Shown here piece after piece: positions 25,657 through 35,414 of a stretch of 64,000 nt of DNA (position 1 is its first letter; the number at the start of each line of letters is the position of its first letter). Source of the DNA: Kluyvera cryocrescens NBRC 102467 (lineage in GTDB: Bacteria; Pseudomonadota; Gammaproteobacteria; Enterobacterales; Enterobacteriaceae); assembly GCF_001571285.1 (NCBI RefSeq), contig NZ_BCTM01000002.1, positions 62,001 through 126,000 of the forward strand. Direction: 5' to 3'. The position numbers and the translations under genes are program-made. The notes under the pieces are model-generated. The model was not told where the DNA came from, made no database searches, and saw only the letters and a list, made by a program, of their open reading frames with translations.

Positions 25657-25967
25657 AAGCTTTACTCCAGTGATTTTAGAGTCAAGTTAGCATATTTCAA
25701 ATAATCATACAAAATGTAAAAATGTTTTGAATGCTAAAGTTACGTAAGGAAACTATCACCAGTATACGCGCTTTAGAAGCGGGAGCGAAACCGATACGCT
25801 CAATCAGAATCAACTGAAATTACTCACATTTTATTTTACAGCAGCTACGCTTAATACCATGACAGCGGCTTTCACTCTCTGGTCTGACATGACACAATAT
25901 GCGCCTTTGGGCCGCTCGCTGTGCGGTCCGGCATAACTGCCTGCTTAAACTGGATATCACTGCACCC
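25657..25967. other. Divergent promoter region of ldhA and ydbH
   Basis: The ldhA-proximal half is strongly AT-rich (25680-25740) as expected for a promoter. A short upstream open extension of ydbH exists but is not similar to YdbH and was excluded. I see no operator that I can name. Confidence 0.5.
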
Positions 25968-28607
25968 ATGAAGGGTAAATATAAAGCCGTTATTGCGCTA
26001 TTCCTGCTTTTACTACTCCTGCCGTTAACGTTGATGATGACGCTGGGGTACTGGGTTCCTACGCTGGTGGGCATCTGGCTACCGGCGGGCACTCGTATTG
26101 CATTAAACGAGAGCCCGCGGTTGACCCGTTCGGCGCTGCGTATTCCCGACCTACGCTATCTTGCCGGGGATTGCGAACTGGCGACGCTTAAAGACGTTAC
26201 GCTGTCGCACCCCAGCCGCTGGCGTCTGCACGCCGCCTCGGTCAATCTGAATTCCGTTTGTTTTGCCAAACTTCCGCAAAACGATTCTGTTCCCGGCGCG
26301 CCGCGCACGCTGGCTGAGTGGCAGTCGATGCTGCCTAACACCTGGCTCTCCATTGATTCACTGAGCGTTTCGCCGTGGGAGAAGTGGCAGGGCAAGCTGA
26401 ACGTCTCCCTGACTGCTCAGCGTCAGGATCTGCAATATGAGGGTGAACACGTCACGCTGCATGCGCGTTTGCACGGACAGTCGCTGACCGTCAGCGAGTT
26501 CCACGCCTCTCTGATTGACGGCGAACAGCCGGTGAAACTGTTGGGCGAATTCACGATGCCGCTGGTACCCGATGGGCTGCCGGTGAAAGGTCATCTCGAA
26601 TCGACCCTTCAGGTACCGCAGGTGCCTTCGTTGGTGGATGCTGAACTGAACTGGGATGGAAACCAGGGACAGCTCGTGATGATGGCCCGCGGTGAAGACG
26701 ACCCGCTGGTGGATTTCCCGTGGCAACTGACCGAACAACAGCTCACCATCAGTGATGGCCGCTGGAGCTGGCCGTATCAACAGGGGATCCCGCTTAGCGG
26801 TCGGCTCGGCGTGAAGCTGGAGAACTGGCAACAGGGGATTGATAAAACGCTGATTACCGGACGCCTTAACGTATTAACCTCGGGCGATGCCGGGAAGGGG
26901 AATGCGGTATTAACCGTCGGTCCGGGCACGCTTAGCATGGACAACAGCGAAATGCCGTTGCAGTTGACTGGGGAGGCAAAGCAGGGCGATTTGATCCTTT
27001 ATGCGAAGCTGCCAGCGCATCTGAGTGGCCCGCTGATGACGCCGATGCTGGCCTTCCAGCCGGGGGCGCTGCTGCGATCTCGCGGACGCGTTATCGATGC
27101 CCTGAATATCGATGATGTACGCTGGCCGCTGGCCGGGGTGAAGATCTCGACCCAAGGAATCGATGGGCGATTACAGGCGATTCTGCGCGCCCATGAACAG
27201 CAAACCGGTGATTTCGTCCTGCACCTTGATGGTCAAGCCGATAACTTTATGCCGGACAAAGGTACCTGGCAGTGGCGATACTGGGGCGACGGACACTTCA
27301 CGCCGATGCAAGCTCGCTGGGACGTTACGGGAACCGGTGAATGGCGGGATAGCGCGATTGTGCTAAATACGCTGTCAACCGGCTTTGACAAGCTGCAGTA
27401 CGGCACCATGACTGTCGACAAGCCGCGCCTGACGCTGGAAAAACCTATCCACTGGATCCGCAACGAACAGCATCCATCTTTCACCGGTACGCTGGCGCTG
27501 GACGCAAAGGAAACCCGCTTTACCGGCGGCAGCGTACTGCCAGCTTCGGCGCTGAGTTTTAGCGTGGACGGCCGCGACCCAACCTATTTCCAGTTTAAAG
27601 GGGATCTGAAAGCGCAAGCCATTGGCCCGATTCAGGTCAATGGCCGTTGGGACGGCGAACGCCTGCGCGGCAAGGCATGGTGGCCGAAACAGTCGCTAAC
27701 GGTGTTCCAACCGCTGGTGCCACCGGACTGGAAAATGAAGCTGCGTGACGGTTCTCTTTACGCTCAGGTGGCCTTTTCTGCTGCCGCGGGACAAGGATTC
27801 GAAGCCGGTGGCCACGGCGTGCTCCGAAACGGCAGCGCGTGGATGCCGGATAACGAAGTCAACGGCGTTGATTTTGTGCTGCCGTTCCGACTTAAAGCGG
27901 GCGTCTGGCAACTGGGCACGCGTCGTCCGGTTTCGCTGCGCATCGCGGAAATCGTCAACCAGGTCACGGCCCGTAACGTAACTGCCGATTTACAGGGAAC
28001 CTGGCCGTGGAGCGAAGCCGAGCCGTTGCAGCTTAGCGACGTCAGCGTTGATGTCCTTGGCGGCAAAATGACGATGCAGCAACTGCGCCTGCCTCAGCGC
28101 GATGCGGCGTTGCTGCGTCTTCATCATATTTCGATGAGCGAACTGGTTAGCGCGGTGAACCCGAAACAGTTTGCCATGTCTGGCCCGGTCGATGGTGCGT
28201 TACCGCTGTGGTTGAACGACAGTCAGTGGATAATCAAAGACGATTGGTTGCATAACCCAGGGCCGATGACGCTGCGTCTTGATAAAGACACGGCCGACGC
28301 GGTGGCGGATGATAATATTGCAGCCGGTGCCGCCATTAACTGGCTGCGCTATCTGGAGATCAGCCGCTCATGGACACGTATCAACCTCAATAGCCTGGGG
28401 CTGTTGACCCTGCAGGCCGAGGTGACCGGTACCGGGGTGATGGATAAGAAACGCAGTACGGTGCAGCTTAACTATACGCACCAGGAGAATGTTTTTGATT
28501 TGTGGCGAAGCCTGCGCTTTGGCGACAAACTTCAGTCATGGCTTGAGCAACACGCGACCCTACCCGGCGCTCCGTGTCGCAGCGGCACGGAATGTAAGGA
28601 GCACTAA
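25968..28607 (+). CDS. ydbH: AsmA/TamB-like envelope lipid transport protein YdbH
   Basis: An 879-residue protein with one N-terminal membrane anchor (about residues 8-34) and a very long beta-rich periplasmic part typical of AsmA-like proteins; such proteins form a hydrophobic groove bridging inner and outer membranes. In E. coli YdbH, TamB and YhdP redundantly support phospholipid delivery to the outer membrane. The ATG at 25968 gives the family N-terminus MKGKYKAV, though only a weak ribosome site (TGGAT) is seen. Its stop codon overlaps the ynbE start by one base, so YdbH and its lipoprotein partner YnbE are translationally coupled. Confidence 0.94.
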   Translation: MKGKYKAVIALFLLLLLLPLTLMMTLGYWVPTLVGIWLPAGTRIALNESPRLTRSALRIPDLRYLAGDCELATLKDVTLSHPSRWRLHAASVNLNSVCFAKLPQNDSVPGAPRTLAEWQSMLPNTWLSIDSLSVSPWEKWQGKLNVSLTAQRQDLQYEGEHVTLHARLHGQSLTVSEFHASLIDGEQPVKLLGEFTMPLVPDGLPVKGHLESTLQVPQVPSLVDAELNWDGNQGQLVMMARGEDDPLVDFPWQLTEQQLTISDGRWSWPYQQGIPLSGRLGVKLENWQQGIDKTLITGRLNVLTSGDAGKGNAVLTVGPGTLSMDNSEMPLQLTGEAKQGDLILYAKLPAHLSGPLMTPMLAFQPGALLRSRGRVIDALNIDDVRWPLAGVKISTQGIDGRLQAILRAHEQQTGDFVLHLDGQADNFMPDKGTWQWRYWGDGHFTPMQARWDVTGTGEWRDSAIVLNTLSTGFDKLQYGTMTVDKPRLTLEKPIHWIRNEQHPSFTGTLALDAKETRFTGGSVLPASALSFSVDGRDPTYFQFKGDLKAQAIGPIQVNGRWDGERLRGKAWWPKQSLTVFQPLVPPDWKMKLRDGSLYAQVAFSAAAGQGFEAGGHGVLRNGSAWMPDNEVNGVDFVLPFRLKAGVWQLGTRRPVSLRIAEIVNQVTARNVTADLQGTWPWSEAEPLQLSDVSVDVLGGKMTMQQLRLPQRDAALLRLHHISMSELVSAVNPKQFAMSGPVDGALPLWLNDSQWIIKDDWLHNPGPMTLRLDKDTADAVADDNIAAGAAINWLRYLEISRSWTRINLNSLGLLTLQAEVTGTGVMDKKRSTVQLNYTHQENVFDLWRSLRFGDKLQSWLEQHATLPGAPCRSGTECKEH

Positions 28608-28798
28608 TGAAATTACCCATCGCCATACTGGGAGTGATGGCCTGCGGGCTGCTATCGGGATGCGTACCGCGCATCGAAGTGGCGGCGCCGAAAGAGCCGA
28701 TTACCATCAACATGAACGTGAAGATTGAGCATGAAATCCGCATCAAGGCCGATAAGGACGTTGAGGATTTGCTGAAATCACGTAGCGATTTGTTCTGA
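28607..28798 (+). CDS. ynbE: Lipoprotein YnbE, partner of YdbH
   Basis: A 63-residue outer-membrane lipoprotein: signal MKLPIAILGVMACGLLSGC with lipobox LSGC, then a short strand-forming region (PITINMNVKIEHEIRIKADKD). In E. coli YnbE multimerises and docks on the C-terminus of YdbH to complete the intermembrane bridge. TAATG overlap with ydbH and four bases to ydbL mark a compact operon. Confidence 0.94.
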   Translation: MKLPIAILGVMACGLLSGCVPRIEVAAPKEPITINMNVKIEHEIRIKADKDVEDLLKSRSDLF

Positions 28799-28802
28799 GG
28801 TT

Positions 28803-29129
28803 ATGATGCGAAAACGAGGGATTATTGCGCTACTGGCGCTAAGCCTGTTGAGCACGCAAGCGTTGGCACTCACGCTGACGGATGCGCGTCAGCAGGGGCG
28901 CGTCGGCGAAACTCAGAGCGGCTATCTGGCGGCGATCAAACAGGATAATGAAACGCTGGCACTGGTGAAAAAAATCAACCAGGCGCGTAGTGAAAGCTAC
29001 CAGCAGCTTGCTCAAAGTAATAGCCTGTCGCAGCAGGAAGTTGCCCAGTTAGCGGGAAAAAAATTAATCGAGAAAGCACAGCAGGGTGAATACGTTCAGG
29101 GCATCAACGGCCAGTGGGTACGCAAGTAA
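28803..29129 (+). CDS. ydbL: DUF1318 periplasmic protein YdbL
   Basis: A 108-residue secreted protein with signal peptide MMRKRGIIALLALSLLSTQALA and a DUF1318 domain (LTDARQQGRVGETQSGYLA, helix-rich and basic). In E. coli YdbL is reported to influence how YdbH and YnbE interact, acting as a chaperone-like factor. GAGG precedes the start; an ATG one codon later is an alternative. It ends the operon. Beyond it, E. coli order stops: hinT follows instead of feaR and tynA. Confidence 0.9.
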   Translation: MMRKRGIIALLALSLLSTQALALTLTDARQQGRVGETQSGYLAAIKQDNETLALVKKINQARSESYQQLAQSNSLSQQEVAQLAGKKLIEKAQQGEYVQGINGQWVRK

Positions 29130-29262
29130 CGGCTAAGCTGATGTAAGAAAAAATGTATTCCGGTTGAAACAGGGGATGTAACTCGCTCATACTCTCCGCA
29201 TGTAACCTGTTCGTCGGTAACGGTTTTGCCGGCAACATAAGAGAATAATAAAGGAAGTTCTA

Positions 29263-29619
29263 ATGGCAGAAGAAACGATTTTCAGCAAAATTATTCGTCG
29301 TGAGATCCCGTCAGATATCGTCTATCAGGATGATTTGGTCACCGCGTTTCGCGATATTTCTCCGCAGGCGCCGACTCATATTCTGATTATCCCGAATACG
29401 CTTATTGCCACAACCAACGACGTCACCGCCGAGCATGAACAGGCGCTGGGCCGCATGGTGACCGTGGCGGCAAAAATTGCGCGCGACGAAGGTATCGCCG
29501 ATGACGGCTATCGCCTGATCATGAACTGTAATCGCCACGGTGGGCAGGAAGTTTACCATATTCACATGCACCTGGTGGGTGGACGCCCGCTGGGGCCAAT
29601 GCTGGCGCATAAAGGCTAA
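29263..29619 (+). CDS. hinT: HIT-family purine nucleoside phosphoramidase HinT
   Basis: HinT hydrolyses AMP-lysine and other purine phosphoramidates. The protein has 118 residues. The histidine triad is HIHMHL at residues 99-104 with nucleophile His101; the conserved N-terminal SKIIRREIP and DISPQAPTH are present. AAGG is seven bases before the ATG. It starts the hinT-ycfL-lpoB-thiK-nagZ-ycfP series, whose order is the same as in E. coli, where this block lies near fhuE at a distant map position. Confidence 0.95.
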   Translation: MAEETIFSKIIRREIPSDIVYQDDLVTAFRDISPQAPTHILIIPNTLIATTNDVTAEHEQALGRMVTVAAKIARDEGIADDGYRLIMNCNRHGGQEVYHIHMHLVGGRPLGPMLAHKG

Positions 29620-29622
29620 CCT

Positions 29623-29997
29623 ATGAAATCGGGATGTCTGGGTCTTGTGCTTTGCGCGACGTTGCTTGCCGGGTGCCATTCGCGCCCGGAGATTGCCGTC
29701 AGCGAACAGCAGCCATTGGTGATGGAGTCGAACGTTCTGGCAGCAGGGATCAGCGCGCAAACGCCTGAAATCACGTCGTCGGATATTCAGGCTACCGCCA
29801 GCGCTAAGCTGTTTAATGAAAGGCGAGAGCCGGTCACCGTTCACTATCGTTTTTATTGGTATGACGCCAGAGGGCTGGAAATGCACCCGCTAGAAGCGCC
29901 GCGCAGTATCACTGTACCTCCGATGGGGTCAGTCACGCTGTACGGGACTGCCAATGGTTTAGGGGCGCATAAGGCCCGGCTTTATCTTTATCTGTGA
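29623..29997 (+). CDS. ycfL: DUF1425 lipoprotein YcfL
   Basis: A 124-residue lipoprotein with signal MKSGCLGLVLCATLLAGC (lipobox LAGC, Cys18) and a DUF1425 beta-sandwich-like domain (ATASAKLFNERREPVTVHY, YRFYWYDARGLEM). Function unknown. It begins three bases after hinT and is followed by lpoB, so these are probably co-transcribed. Confidence 0.92.
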   Translation: MKSGCLGLVLCATLLAGCHSRPEIAVSEQQPLVMESNVLAAGISAQTPEITSSDIQATASAKLFNERREPVTVHYRFYWYDARGLEMHPLEAPRSITVPPMGSVTLYGTANGLGAHKARLYLYL

Positions 29998-30010
29998 GGG
30001 GTAATCTGGA

Positions 30011-30658
30011 ATGAGTAAATTGGGTCGCTATGCATTAATTGCTTCCCTGGCAATGTTGCTTGCCGGGTGCGTGGTGCGCGAAGAACCGGCGCCTGTTGAA
30101 ACGGTGAATCCGCAGCAGCCGCAGCAGCCGACAGAGCCGCAGCAGCCAGTTCCGACGGTACCGACGGTGCCTACAGTGCCATCGCAGCCGGGGCCGATTG
30201 AGCACGGTGGCGAAACGCCTGCTCAGCCGACGCCGCGCGTACGTCACTATGACTGGAACGGCGCAGCCCAACCGCTGGTTGGCAAAATGCTGCAGGCGGG
30301 CGGCGTGAACGCGGGCAGTATTCTGCTGGTGGATAGCGTGAATAACCGTACCAACGGCTCTTTGAATGCTGGCGAAGCGACAACCGCACTGCGCAACGCG
30401 CTGTCGGGCAACTCGAAATTTACGCTGGTTTCCCCGCAGCAATTGGCTGTAGCCAAGCAGCAGTTAGGTCTGTCTCCGCAGGATAGCCTTGGCTCACGCA
30501 GCAAAGCGATGGGTATCGCCCGTAACGTCGGCGCGCAGTATGTTCTCTATTCTAACGCGACCGGTAACGTCAACTCGCCAACCTTGCAAATGCAGCTGAT
30601 GCAGGTGCAGACCGGTGAAATCATTTGGTCAGGAAAGGGTGCGGTTGCGCAGCAATAA
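30011..30658 (+). CDS. lpoB: Outer-membrane lipoprotein LpoB, activator of PBP1b
   Basis: LpoB reaches through the periplasm to activate the peptidoglycan synthase PBP1b (MrcB). The 215-residue protein has signal and lipobox LAGC (Cys20), a long disordered linker of Pro, Gln and Thr-Val repeats at about residues 32-75 ([13 protein letters not shown], then VPT repeats), and a globular domain beginning near [12 protein letters not shown] and ending [14 protein letters not shown]. The linker is what spans the periplasm. Its 3' end overlaps the thiK start by 20 bases. Confidence 0.95.
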   Translation: MSKLGRYALIASLAMLLAGCVVREEPAPVETVNPQQPQQPTEPQQPVPTVPTVPTVPSQPGPIEHGGETPAQPTPRVRHYDWNGAAQPLVGKMLQAGGVNAGSILLVDSVNNRTNGSLNAGEATTALRNALSGNSKFTLVSPQQLAVAKQQLGLSPQDSLGSRSKAMGIARNVGAQYVLYSNATGNVNSPTLQMQLMQVQTGEIIWSGKGAVAQQ

Positions 30659-31481
30659 GCCTACGCGTGACGACATCCTGTCACGCTATTTTCCGCACTA
30701 TCGCATCGTCGCCGGCCCCGAAACATCGGGGCTGAGCGGCAGCAGCTGTATTCTCCAACACGGTGAACAGCGGTTGGTGTTGCGTGAGCATCACGCGGCC
30801 GGCGCGCCGGAAAGCGATTTTCTTCGTCAATATCACGCGCTGCATCGTCTCCCCGCCAGGCTGGCACCCAAGCCGGTTTTTTATACATCCGGTTGGATGG
30901 CGGTTGAATATTTAATCGGTGAGATCAAAAGCGTGCTGCCGGCAACGCGTCCGCTCGCCGCTCTCCTGTATGATTTGCACCAGCAGCCTCGTTTTGGCTG
31001 GCAGCTTTCCTTGCTACCGCTGCTTGAACAGTACTGGCAGCAGTGCTCTCCGACACGCCGCACGCCGTTCTGGCTGCGCGCTTTGCAGCGCCTGCGTCGG
31101 CAGGGTGAGCCGCGTGCGCTGCGTCTGGCGCCACTGCACATGGATGTCCATGCGGGCAACATTGTGCACGGCGCGCAGGGGCTGCGTCTGATTGACTGGG
31201 AGTATGCCGGCGACGGCGACGTCGCGCTGGAGCTGGCGGCGGTATGGACGACGGATAATTGGCAACGCTATCAGCTTACTCTGGCCTATGCAGAGCAAGC
31301 GAACATGGCGCCAGAACGGCTCTGGCAGCAGGTATTACGCTGGCGACCGTGGGTGCTGATGCTCATGGCCGGTTGGTTTGAGTGTCGCGGGCAGCAGACC
31401 GGCGACGAACAATTTTTCAGGTTGGCCAACGATGCTTGGCAACCGTTGAAGCATAAAAAGGAGGCCGTGTGGGGCCAGTAA
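30639..31481 (+). CDS. thiK: Thiamine kinase ThiK
   Basis: ThiK phosphorylates thiamine for salvage to thiamine phosphate. The fold is aminoglycoside-phosphotransferase-like: [10 protein letters not shown] as the nucleotide loop, [13 protein letters not shown] with the catalytic aspartate and [11 protein letters not shown] with the metal-binding aspartate. The start is a GTG. I choose 30639 (280 residues) because AGGA lies four to five bases before it and the protein then aligns with E. coli ThiK (RSNNPITRD); a GTG eight codons earlier is possible. Overlaps lpoB at its start and nagZ at its end. Confidence 0.88.
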   Translation: MRLRSNKPTRDDILSRYFPHYRIVAGPETSGLSGSSCILQHGEQRLVLREHHAAGAPESDFLRQYHALHRLPARLAPKPVFYTSGWMAVEYLIGEIKSVLPATRPLAALLYDLHQQPRFGWQLSLLPLLEQYWQQCSPTRRTPFWLRALQRLRRQGEPRALRLAPLHMDVHAGNIVHGAQGLRLIDWEYAGDGDVALELAAVWTTDNWQRYQLTLAYAEQANMAPERLWQQVLRWRPWVLMLMAGWFECRGQQTGDEQFFRLANDAWQPLKHKKEAVWGQ

Positions 31482-32494
31482 TGTTGGATGTAGAAGGTTA
31501 CGAACTGGACGCCGAGGAACGTGAGATCCTCGCGCATCCGCTGGTGGGCGGTTTAATTCTGTTCACCCGTAACTATCATGACCCTGAGCAGCTTTGTGAA
31601 CTGGTGCGTCAGATTCGCGCGGCCTCACGCAACCATCTGGTGGTGGCGGTCGATCAGGAAGGCGGGCGCGTCCAGCGTTTTCGCGAAGGCTTTACCCGTT
31701 TGCCGGCGGCACAGTCGTTTGCCGCCGTGCTGGGTGAAGAGGCGGGCGGTCGTATGGCGGCAGATGCCGGTTGGCTGATGGCCAGCGAGATGATCGCCAT
31801 GGATATCGATATTAGCTTTGCGCCGGTGCTCGATGTCGGCCATATCTGCACGGCTATTGGTGAACGTTCTTATCATGCGGATCCGCATAAAGCGCTGGCG
31901 ATGGCACGCCACTTTATTAACGGCATGCACGACGCGGGCATGAAAACCACCGGCAAACATTTCCCGGGCCACGGCGCGGTCACCGCGGATTCGCATAAAG
32001 AAACGCCGCATGACCCGCGGTCTGACGCGGAGATTCGCGCCAAAGATATGGCAGTGTTCCAGACGCTGATTACTGAAAACGCGCTGGATGCCATTATGCC
32101 TGCGCACGTTATTTATGATGCCGTTGACCCGCGTCCGGCGAGCGGTTCACCGTATTGGCTGAAAACCGTGCTTCGCGGCGAACTCGGCTTTGATGGGGTT
32201 ATCTTCTCTGACGATCTGTCGATGGAAGGTGCCGCCATTATGGGCAGCTACGCGGAACGCGGCCAGGCGTCTCTCGACGCAGGTTGCGATATGATCCTCG
32301 TCTGCAATAATCGTAAAGGTGCGGTTAGCGTGTTGGATAACCTGTCGCCGATCAACGCAGAACGTGTTACGAAGTTGTATCATAAAGGTTCATTTAGCCG
32401 TCAGGAACTGATGGACTCCGCCCGCTGGAAAACGGTTAGCGCTCAGCTGGAGCAACTCCATGAACGCTGGCAGGAAGTGAAGGCTGGTCATTAA
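31469..32494 (+). CDS. nagZ: Beta-N-acetylglucosaminidase NagZ
   Basis: NagZ removes N-acetylglucosamine from anhydro-muropeptides in cytoplasmic cell-wall recycling and thereby influences AmpR-controlled beta-lactamase where present. The 341-residue family 3 glycosidase starts with GTG at 31469 behind a strong AAGGAGG. The signature [15 protein letters not shown] holds the general acid histidine, and [10 protein letters not shown] carries the nucleophilic aspartate. It overlaps thiK by 13 bases. Together with mpaA, mppA and ycjG it gives the window four murein-recycling genes. Confidence 0.96.
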   Translation: MGPVMLDVEGYELDAEEREILAHPLVGGLILFTRNYHDPEQLCELVRQIRAASRNHLVVAVDQEGGRVQRFREGFTRLPAAQSFAAVLGEEAGGRMAADAGWLMASEMIAMDIDISFAPVLDVGHICTAIGERSYHADPHKALAMARHFINGMHDAGMKTTGKHFPGHGAVTADSHKETPHDPRSDAEIRAKDMAVFQTLITENALDAIMPAHVIYDAVDPRPASGSPYWLKTVLRGELGFDGVIFSDDLSMEGAAIMGSYAERGQASLDAGCDMILVCNNRKGAVSVLDNLSPINAERVTKLYHKGSFSRQELMDSARWKTVSAQLEQLHERWQEVKAGH

Positions 32495-32532
32495 CCCTCC
32501 CGGAGTGGGAGTAATGGTGTGGTGAGGATACG

Positions 32533-33075
32533 ATGATTATCTATTTACACGGTTTTGATTCGAATAGCCCAGGGAACCATGAAAAGGTGCTCCAGCTGCA
32601 GTTTATCGACCCGGATGTGCGGTTGATAAGCTACAGTACTCTGCATCCGAAACACGATATGCAGCATCTGCTGAAAGAAGTCGACAAAATGCTGCAGCTG
32701 AATGCCGATGAGCGTCCGCTGATTTGCGGCGTGGGCCTGGGGGGATTCTGGGCCGAACGCATCGGTTTCCTGTGCGATATTCGTCAGGTGGTCTTTAACC
32801 CGAATCTGTTCCCGGATGAGAACATGGAAGGTAAGATTGACCGTCCGGAAGAGTACATGGATATCGCCACCAAGTGCGTGAATAACTTCCGTGAGAAGAA
32901 TCGCGATCGCTGTCTGGCTATCCTCTCTCGCCATGATGATGCGTTGGACAGCCAGCGTTCAGCGAGCGTGCTGCATCACTATTACGAGATCATCTGGGAT
33001 GAAGAACAGGGCCACAAGTTTAAAAATATTTCGCCGCACCTGCAGCGGATAAAGGCCTTTAAAACCCTCGGCTGA
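32533..33075 (+). CDS. ycfP: Alpha/beta-hydrolase-fold protein YcfP
   Basis: A 180-residue member of the UPF0227 esterase-like family: [16 protein letters not shown] is the oxyanion region, [13 protein letters not shown] replaces the typical GxSxGG nucleophile elbow, because the serine position is leucine here, and the ending contains GHKFKNI with a histidine. In vitro function is unproven. It closes the hinT-to-ycfP series and is followed by a strong terminator. Confidence 0.92.
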   Translation: MIIYLHGFDSNSPGNHEKVLQLQFIDPDVRLISYSTLHPKHDMQHLLKEVDKMLQLNADERPLICGVGLGGFWAERIGFLCDIRQVVFNPNLFPDENMEGKIDRPEEYMDIATKCVNNFREKNRDRCLAILSRHDDALDSQRSASVLHHYYEIIWDEEQGHKFKNISPHLQRIKAFKTLG

Positions 33076-33089
33076 TCCCATCAATAAAG

Positions 33090-33123
33090 CCCCGGCTCCG
33101 GAAACGCAGCCGGGTTTTTTTTT
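33090..33123 (+). terminator. Intrinsic terminator of the ycfP operon
   Basis: CCCGGCT pairs with AGCCGGG over a ten-base loop, followed by nine T, 15 bases after the ycfP stop codon. Confidence 0.92.
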
Positions 33124-33196
33124 GTTAATTTTTAACCTCTGAGCCTCACAGTTTTGCGCTAAAAAAATCATCCGCTCAACTTCTGCGCGATAAAAC

Positions 33197-33210
33197 TTGA
33201 TGCACATCAA
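33197..33210. promoter_or_regulatory. FNR box upstream of ndh
   Basis: TTGATGCACATCAA is an exact match to the FNR consensus TTGAT-N4-ATCAA, about 140 bases before the ndh start. In E. coli FNR represses ndh when oxygen is absent, and the position agrees with that use. Confidence 0.85.
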
Positions 33211-33346
33211 TTTTGGTATGACCAATGCACCATTCATGTTATTCTCATTGCAGCTGAATGGTTTCTTGTAAGTAACTTGTTGTTAATTAAAGGCTATATT
33301 TATAACTTTTACTTAACAATTGGTTAATAAATTTGAAGGGGGTCTC

Positions 33347-34651
33347 ATGACTACGCCAATCAAGAAAATTGTCATTGTCGGTGGTGGTGCGGGCGGCCTG
33401 GAACTGGCTACTCAACTGGGTAGAAAGCTTGGCCGGGGTAAAAAAGCGAAAATCACGCTGGTGGATCGTAACCATAGCCATCTGTGGAAACCGCTGCTGC
33501 ATGAAGTGGCAACCGGTTCTCTGGACGAAGGTGTCGATGCGCTGAGCTACCTGGCGCACGCGCGCAATCATCACTTCCAGTTCCAACTGGGCTCGGTGAT
33601 GGATATCAACCGTGAAGCGAAAACGCTGACGATTGCTGAACTGCGCGATGAGAAGGGCGAACTGCTGGTCCCTGAACGCAAGCTGGCCTATGACACGCTG
33701 GTGATGGCGCTGGGCAGTACTTCCAACGATTTCAACACGCCGGGCGTGAAAGAACACTGTATCTTCCTCGATAACCCGCATCAGGCACGTCGTTTCCACC
33801 AGGAAATGCTGAATCTATTCCTGAAGTATTCGGCGAACCTGGGCGCGAACGGCAAAGTGAATATCGCCATTGTTGGCGGTGGGGCAACCGGCGTTGAGCT
33901 GTCTGCGGAACTGCATAACGCGGTGAAACAGCTGCACAGCTACGGCTATAAAGGTTTAAGCAACGAAGCGCTGAACGTGACGCTGGTAGAAGCTGGCGAG
34001 CGTATTCTGCCGGCGCTGCCGCCGCGTATCTCTGGTGCCGCTCATAGCGAACTGACCAAAATGGGCGTGCGCGTGCTGACGCAAACCATGGTCACCAGCG
34101 CTGATGAAGGCGGCCTGCATACCAAAGACGGCGAATATATTGCGGCGGACCTGATGGTCTGGGCTGCAGGCATCAAAGCACCTGACTTTATGAAGGATAT
34201 CGGCGGCCTGGAAACCAACCGCATCAACCAGCTGGTGGTTGAGCCGACGCTGCAAACGACCCGCGATCCTGACATTTATGCGATCGGTGACTGCGCTTCC
34301 TGCGCCCGTCCGGAAGGGGGCTTCGTGCCACCTCGCGCCCAGGCTGCGCACCAGATGGCGACCTGCGCGCTGAACAATATTCTGGCGCAGATGAAGGGTA
34401 AAGAGCTGAAGTCATACAGCTATAAAGATCACGGTTCTCTGGTGTCGTTGTCCAACTATTCTACCGTTGGTAACCTGATGGGTAACCTGATGCGCGGTTC
34501 GATGATGATCGAAGGGCGTATTGCACGTATGGTCTACATCTCGCTGTACCGCATGCACCAGATTGCGCTGCACGGCTACTGCAAAACCGGGCTGATGATG
34601 CTGGTGGGCAGCATTAACCGCGTGATTCGTCCGCGCCTGAAACTGCACTAA
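33347..34651 (+). CDS. ndh: Type II NADH dehydrogenase
   Basis: Ndh is a single-subunit, non-proton-pumping NADH:ubiquinone oxidoreductase bound peripherally to the inner membrane and used in aerobic growth. The 434-residue length is the same as in E. coli. It has the FAD dinucleotide motif [16 protein letters not shown] at the N-terminus, the NADH motif [17 protein letters not shown] near 172, and YAIGDCAS near 310. The ATG at 33347 follows AAGGGGG; an upstream in-frame GTG was rejected. The C-terminal amphipathic part ([16 protein letters not shown]) serves in membrane attachment. A tract of eight C follows at 34693-34700. Confidence 0.96.
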   Translation: MTTPIKKIVIVGGGAGGLELATQLGRKLGRGKKAKITLVDRNHSHLWKPLLHEVATGSLDEGVDALSYLAHARNHHFQFQLGSVMDINREAKTLTIAELRDEKGELLVPERKLAYDTLVMALGSTSNDFNTPGVKEHCIFLDNPHQARRFHQEMLNLFLKYSANLGANGKVNIAIVGGGATGVELSAELHNAVKQLHSYGYKGLSNEALNVTLVEAGERILPALPPRISGAAHSELTKMGVRVLTQTMVTSADEGGLHTKDGEYIAADLMVWAAGIKAPDFMKDIGGLETNRINQLVVEPTLQTTRDPDIYAIGDCASCARPEGGFVPPRAQAAHQMATCALNNILAQMKGKELKSYSYKDHGSLVSLSNYSTVGNLMGNLMRGSMMIEGRIARMVYISLYRMHQIALHGYCKTGLMMLVGSINRVIRPRLKLH

Positions 34652-34822
34652 TCCCCGCGATTCCCGGCGGCGCGTCTGCGCTGCCGGCTTTACCCCCCCC
34701 TTCAGAATTCTCTGAAACCGCTGTTTTCCAAAACAAAACTCTGCTTTTAGGCTTCTGTCTGATTGGCTCTGCTAATGATCGGTTGCACAATTGTTAGCAA
34801 TAGCAACAAAGGAGGAAGTCCC

Positions 34823-35359
34823 GTGAATAAATCGATGTTGGCGGGTATTGGTATTGGCGTTGCAGCCGCACTGGGGGTTGCCGCCGTGGCGAGCATGAAC
34901 GTGTTCGAACGTAGCCCGCAGTATGCGCAGGTTGTCTCCGCAACGCCAATCAAGGAAACCGTAAAAAACCCGCGTCAGGAGTGCCGAAACGTGACGGTCA
35001 CACATCGCCGTCCAATACAGGATGAAAACCGCATTGCCGGTTCTGTATTAGGCGCTGTGGCAGGCGGCGTAATTGGTCATCAGTTTGGCGGTGGGCGAGG
35101 TAAAGACGTTGCCACTGTCGTCGGTGCGCTAGGTGGCGGCTACGCCGGTAACCAGGCGCAGGGCGCACTGCAGAATAACGATACGTACACGACGACCGAG
35201 CAGCGCTGTAAGACGGTGTATGACAAGTCTGAAAAAACGCTCGGTTATGATGTCACCTATAAAATCGGCGACCAGCAGGGGAAAATCCGTATGGATAAAA
35301 ACCCGGGAAGCCAGATCCCATTGGATAACAATGGCCAGCTTGTACTGAATAAAGCCTAA
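34823..35359 (+). CDS. ycfJ: Glycine-zipper envelope protein YcfJ
   Basis: A 178-residue protein with an N-terminal hydrophobic segment (MLAGIGIGVAAALGVAAVA) and a glycine-zipper domain (IAGSVLGAVAGGVIGHQFGGGRGKD and VVGALGGGYAGNQAQG), as in the Rickettsia 17-kDa antigen family. Function unknown; envelope location is inferred. The start is GTG at 34823 with AGGAGG at proper distance. Separated from ndh by 171 bases, so it has its own promoter. Confidence 0.92.
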   Translation: MNKSMLAGIGIGVAAALGVAAVASMNVFERSPQYAQVVSATPIKETVKNPRQECRNVTVTHRRPIQDENRIAGSVLGAVAGGVIGHQFGGGRGKDVATVVGALGGGYAGNQAQGALQNNDTYTTTEQRCKTVYDKSEKTLGYDVTYKIGDQQGKIRMDKNPGSQIPLDNNGQLVLNKA

Positions 35360-35379
35360 AAAAGCGTTAGTGTGCTATT

Positions 35380-35414
35380 CGCCCCTCAATCACTCAGATT
35401 GAGGGGCGTTTTTT
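35380..35414. terminator. Terminator between ycfJ and convergent comR
   Basis: CGCCCCTCAAT pairs perfectly with ATTGAGGGGCG over a seven-base loop, followed by six T on the plus strand. It touches the comR stop codon. Confidence 0.9.

Noticed and set aside
30035..30442. Long minus-strand frames opposite lpoB
   Set aside because: They arise from the Pro/Gln-rich repeats of lpoB read in antisense.
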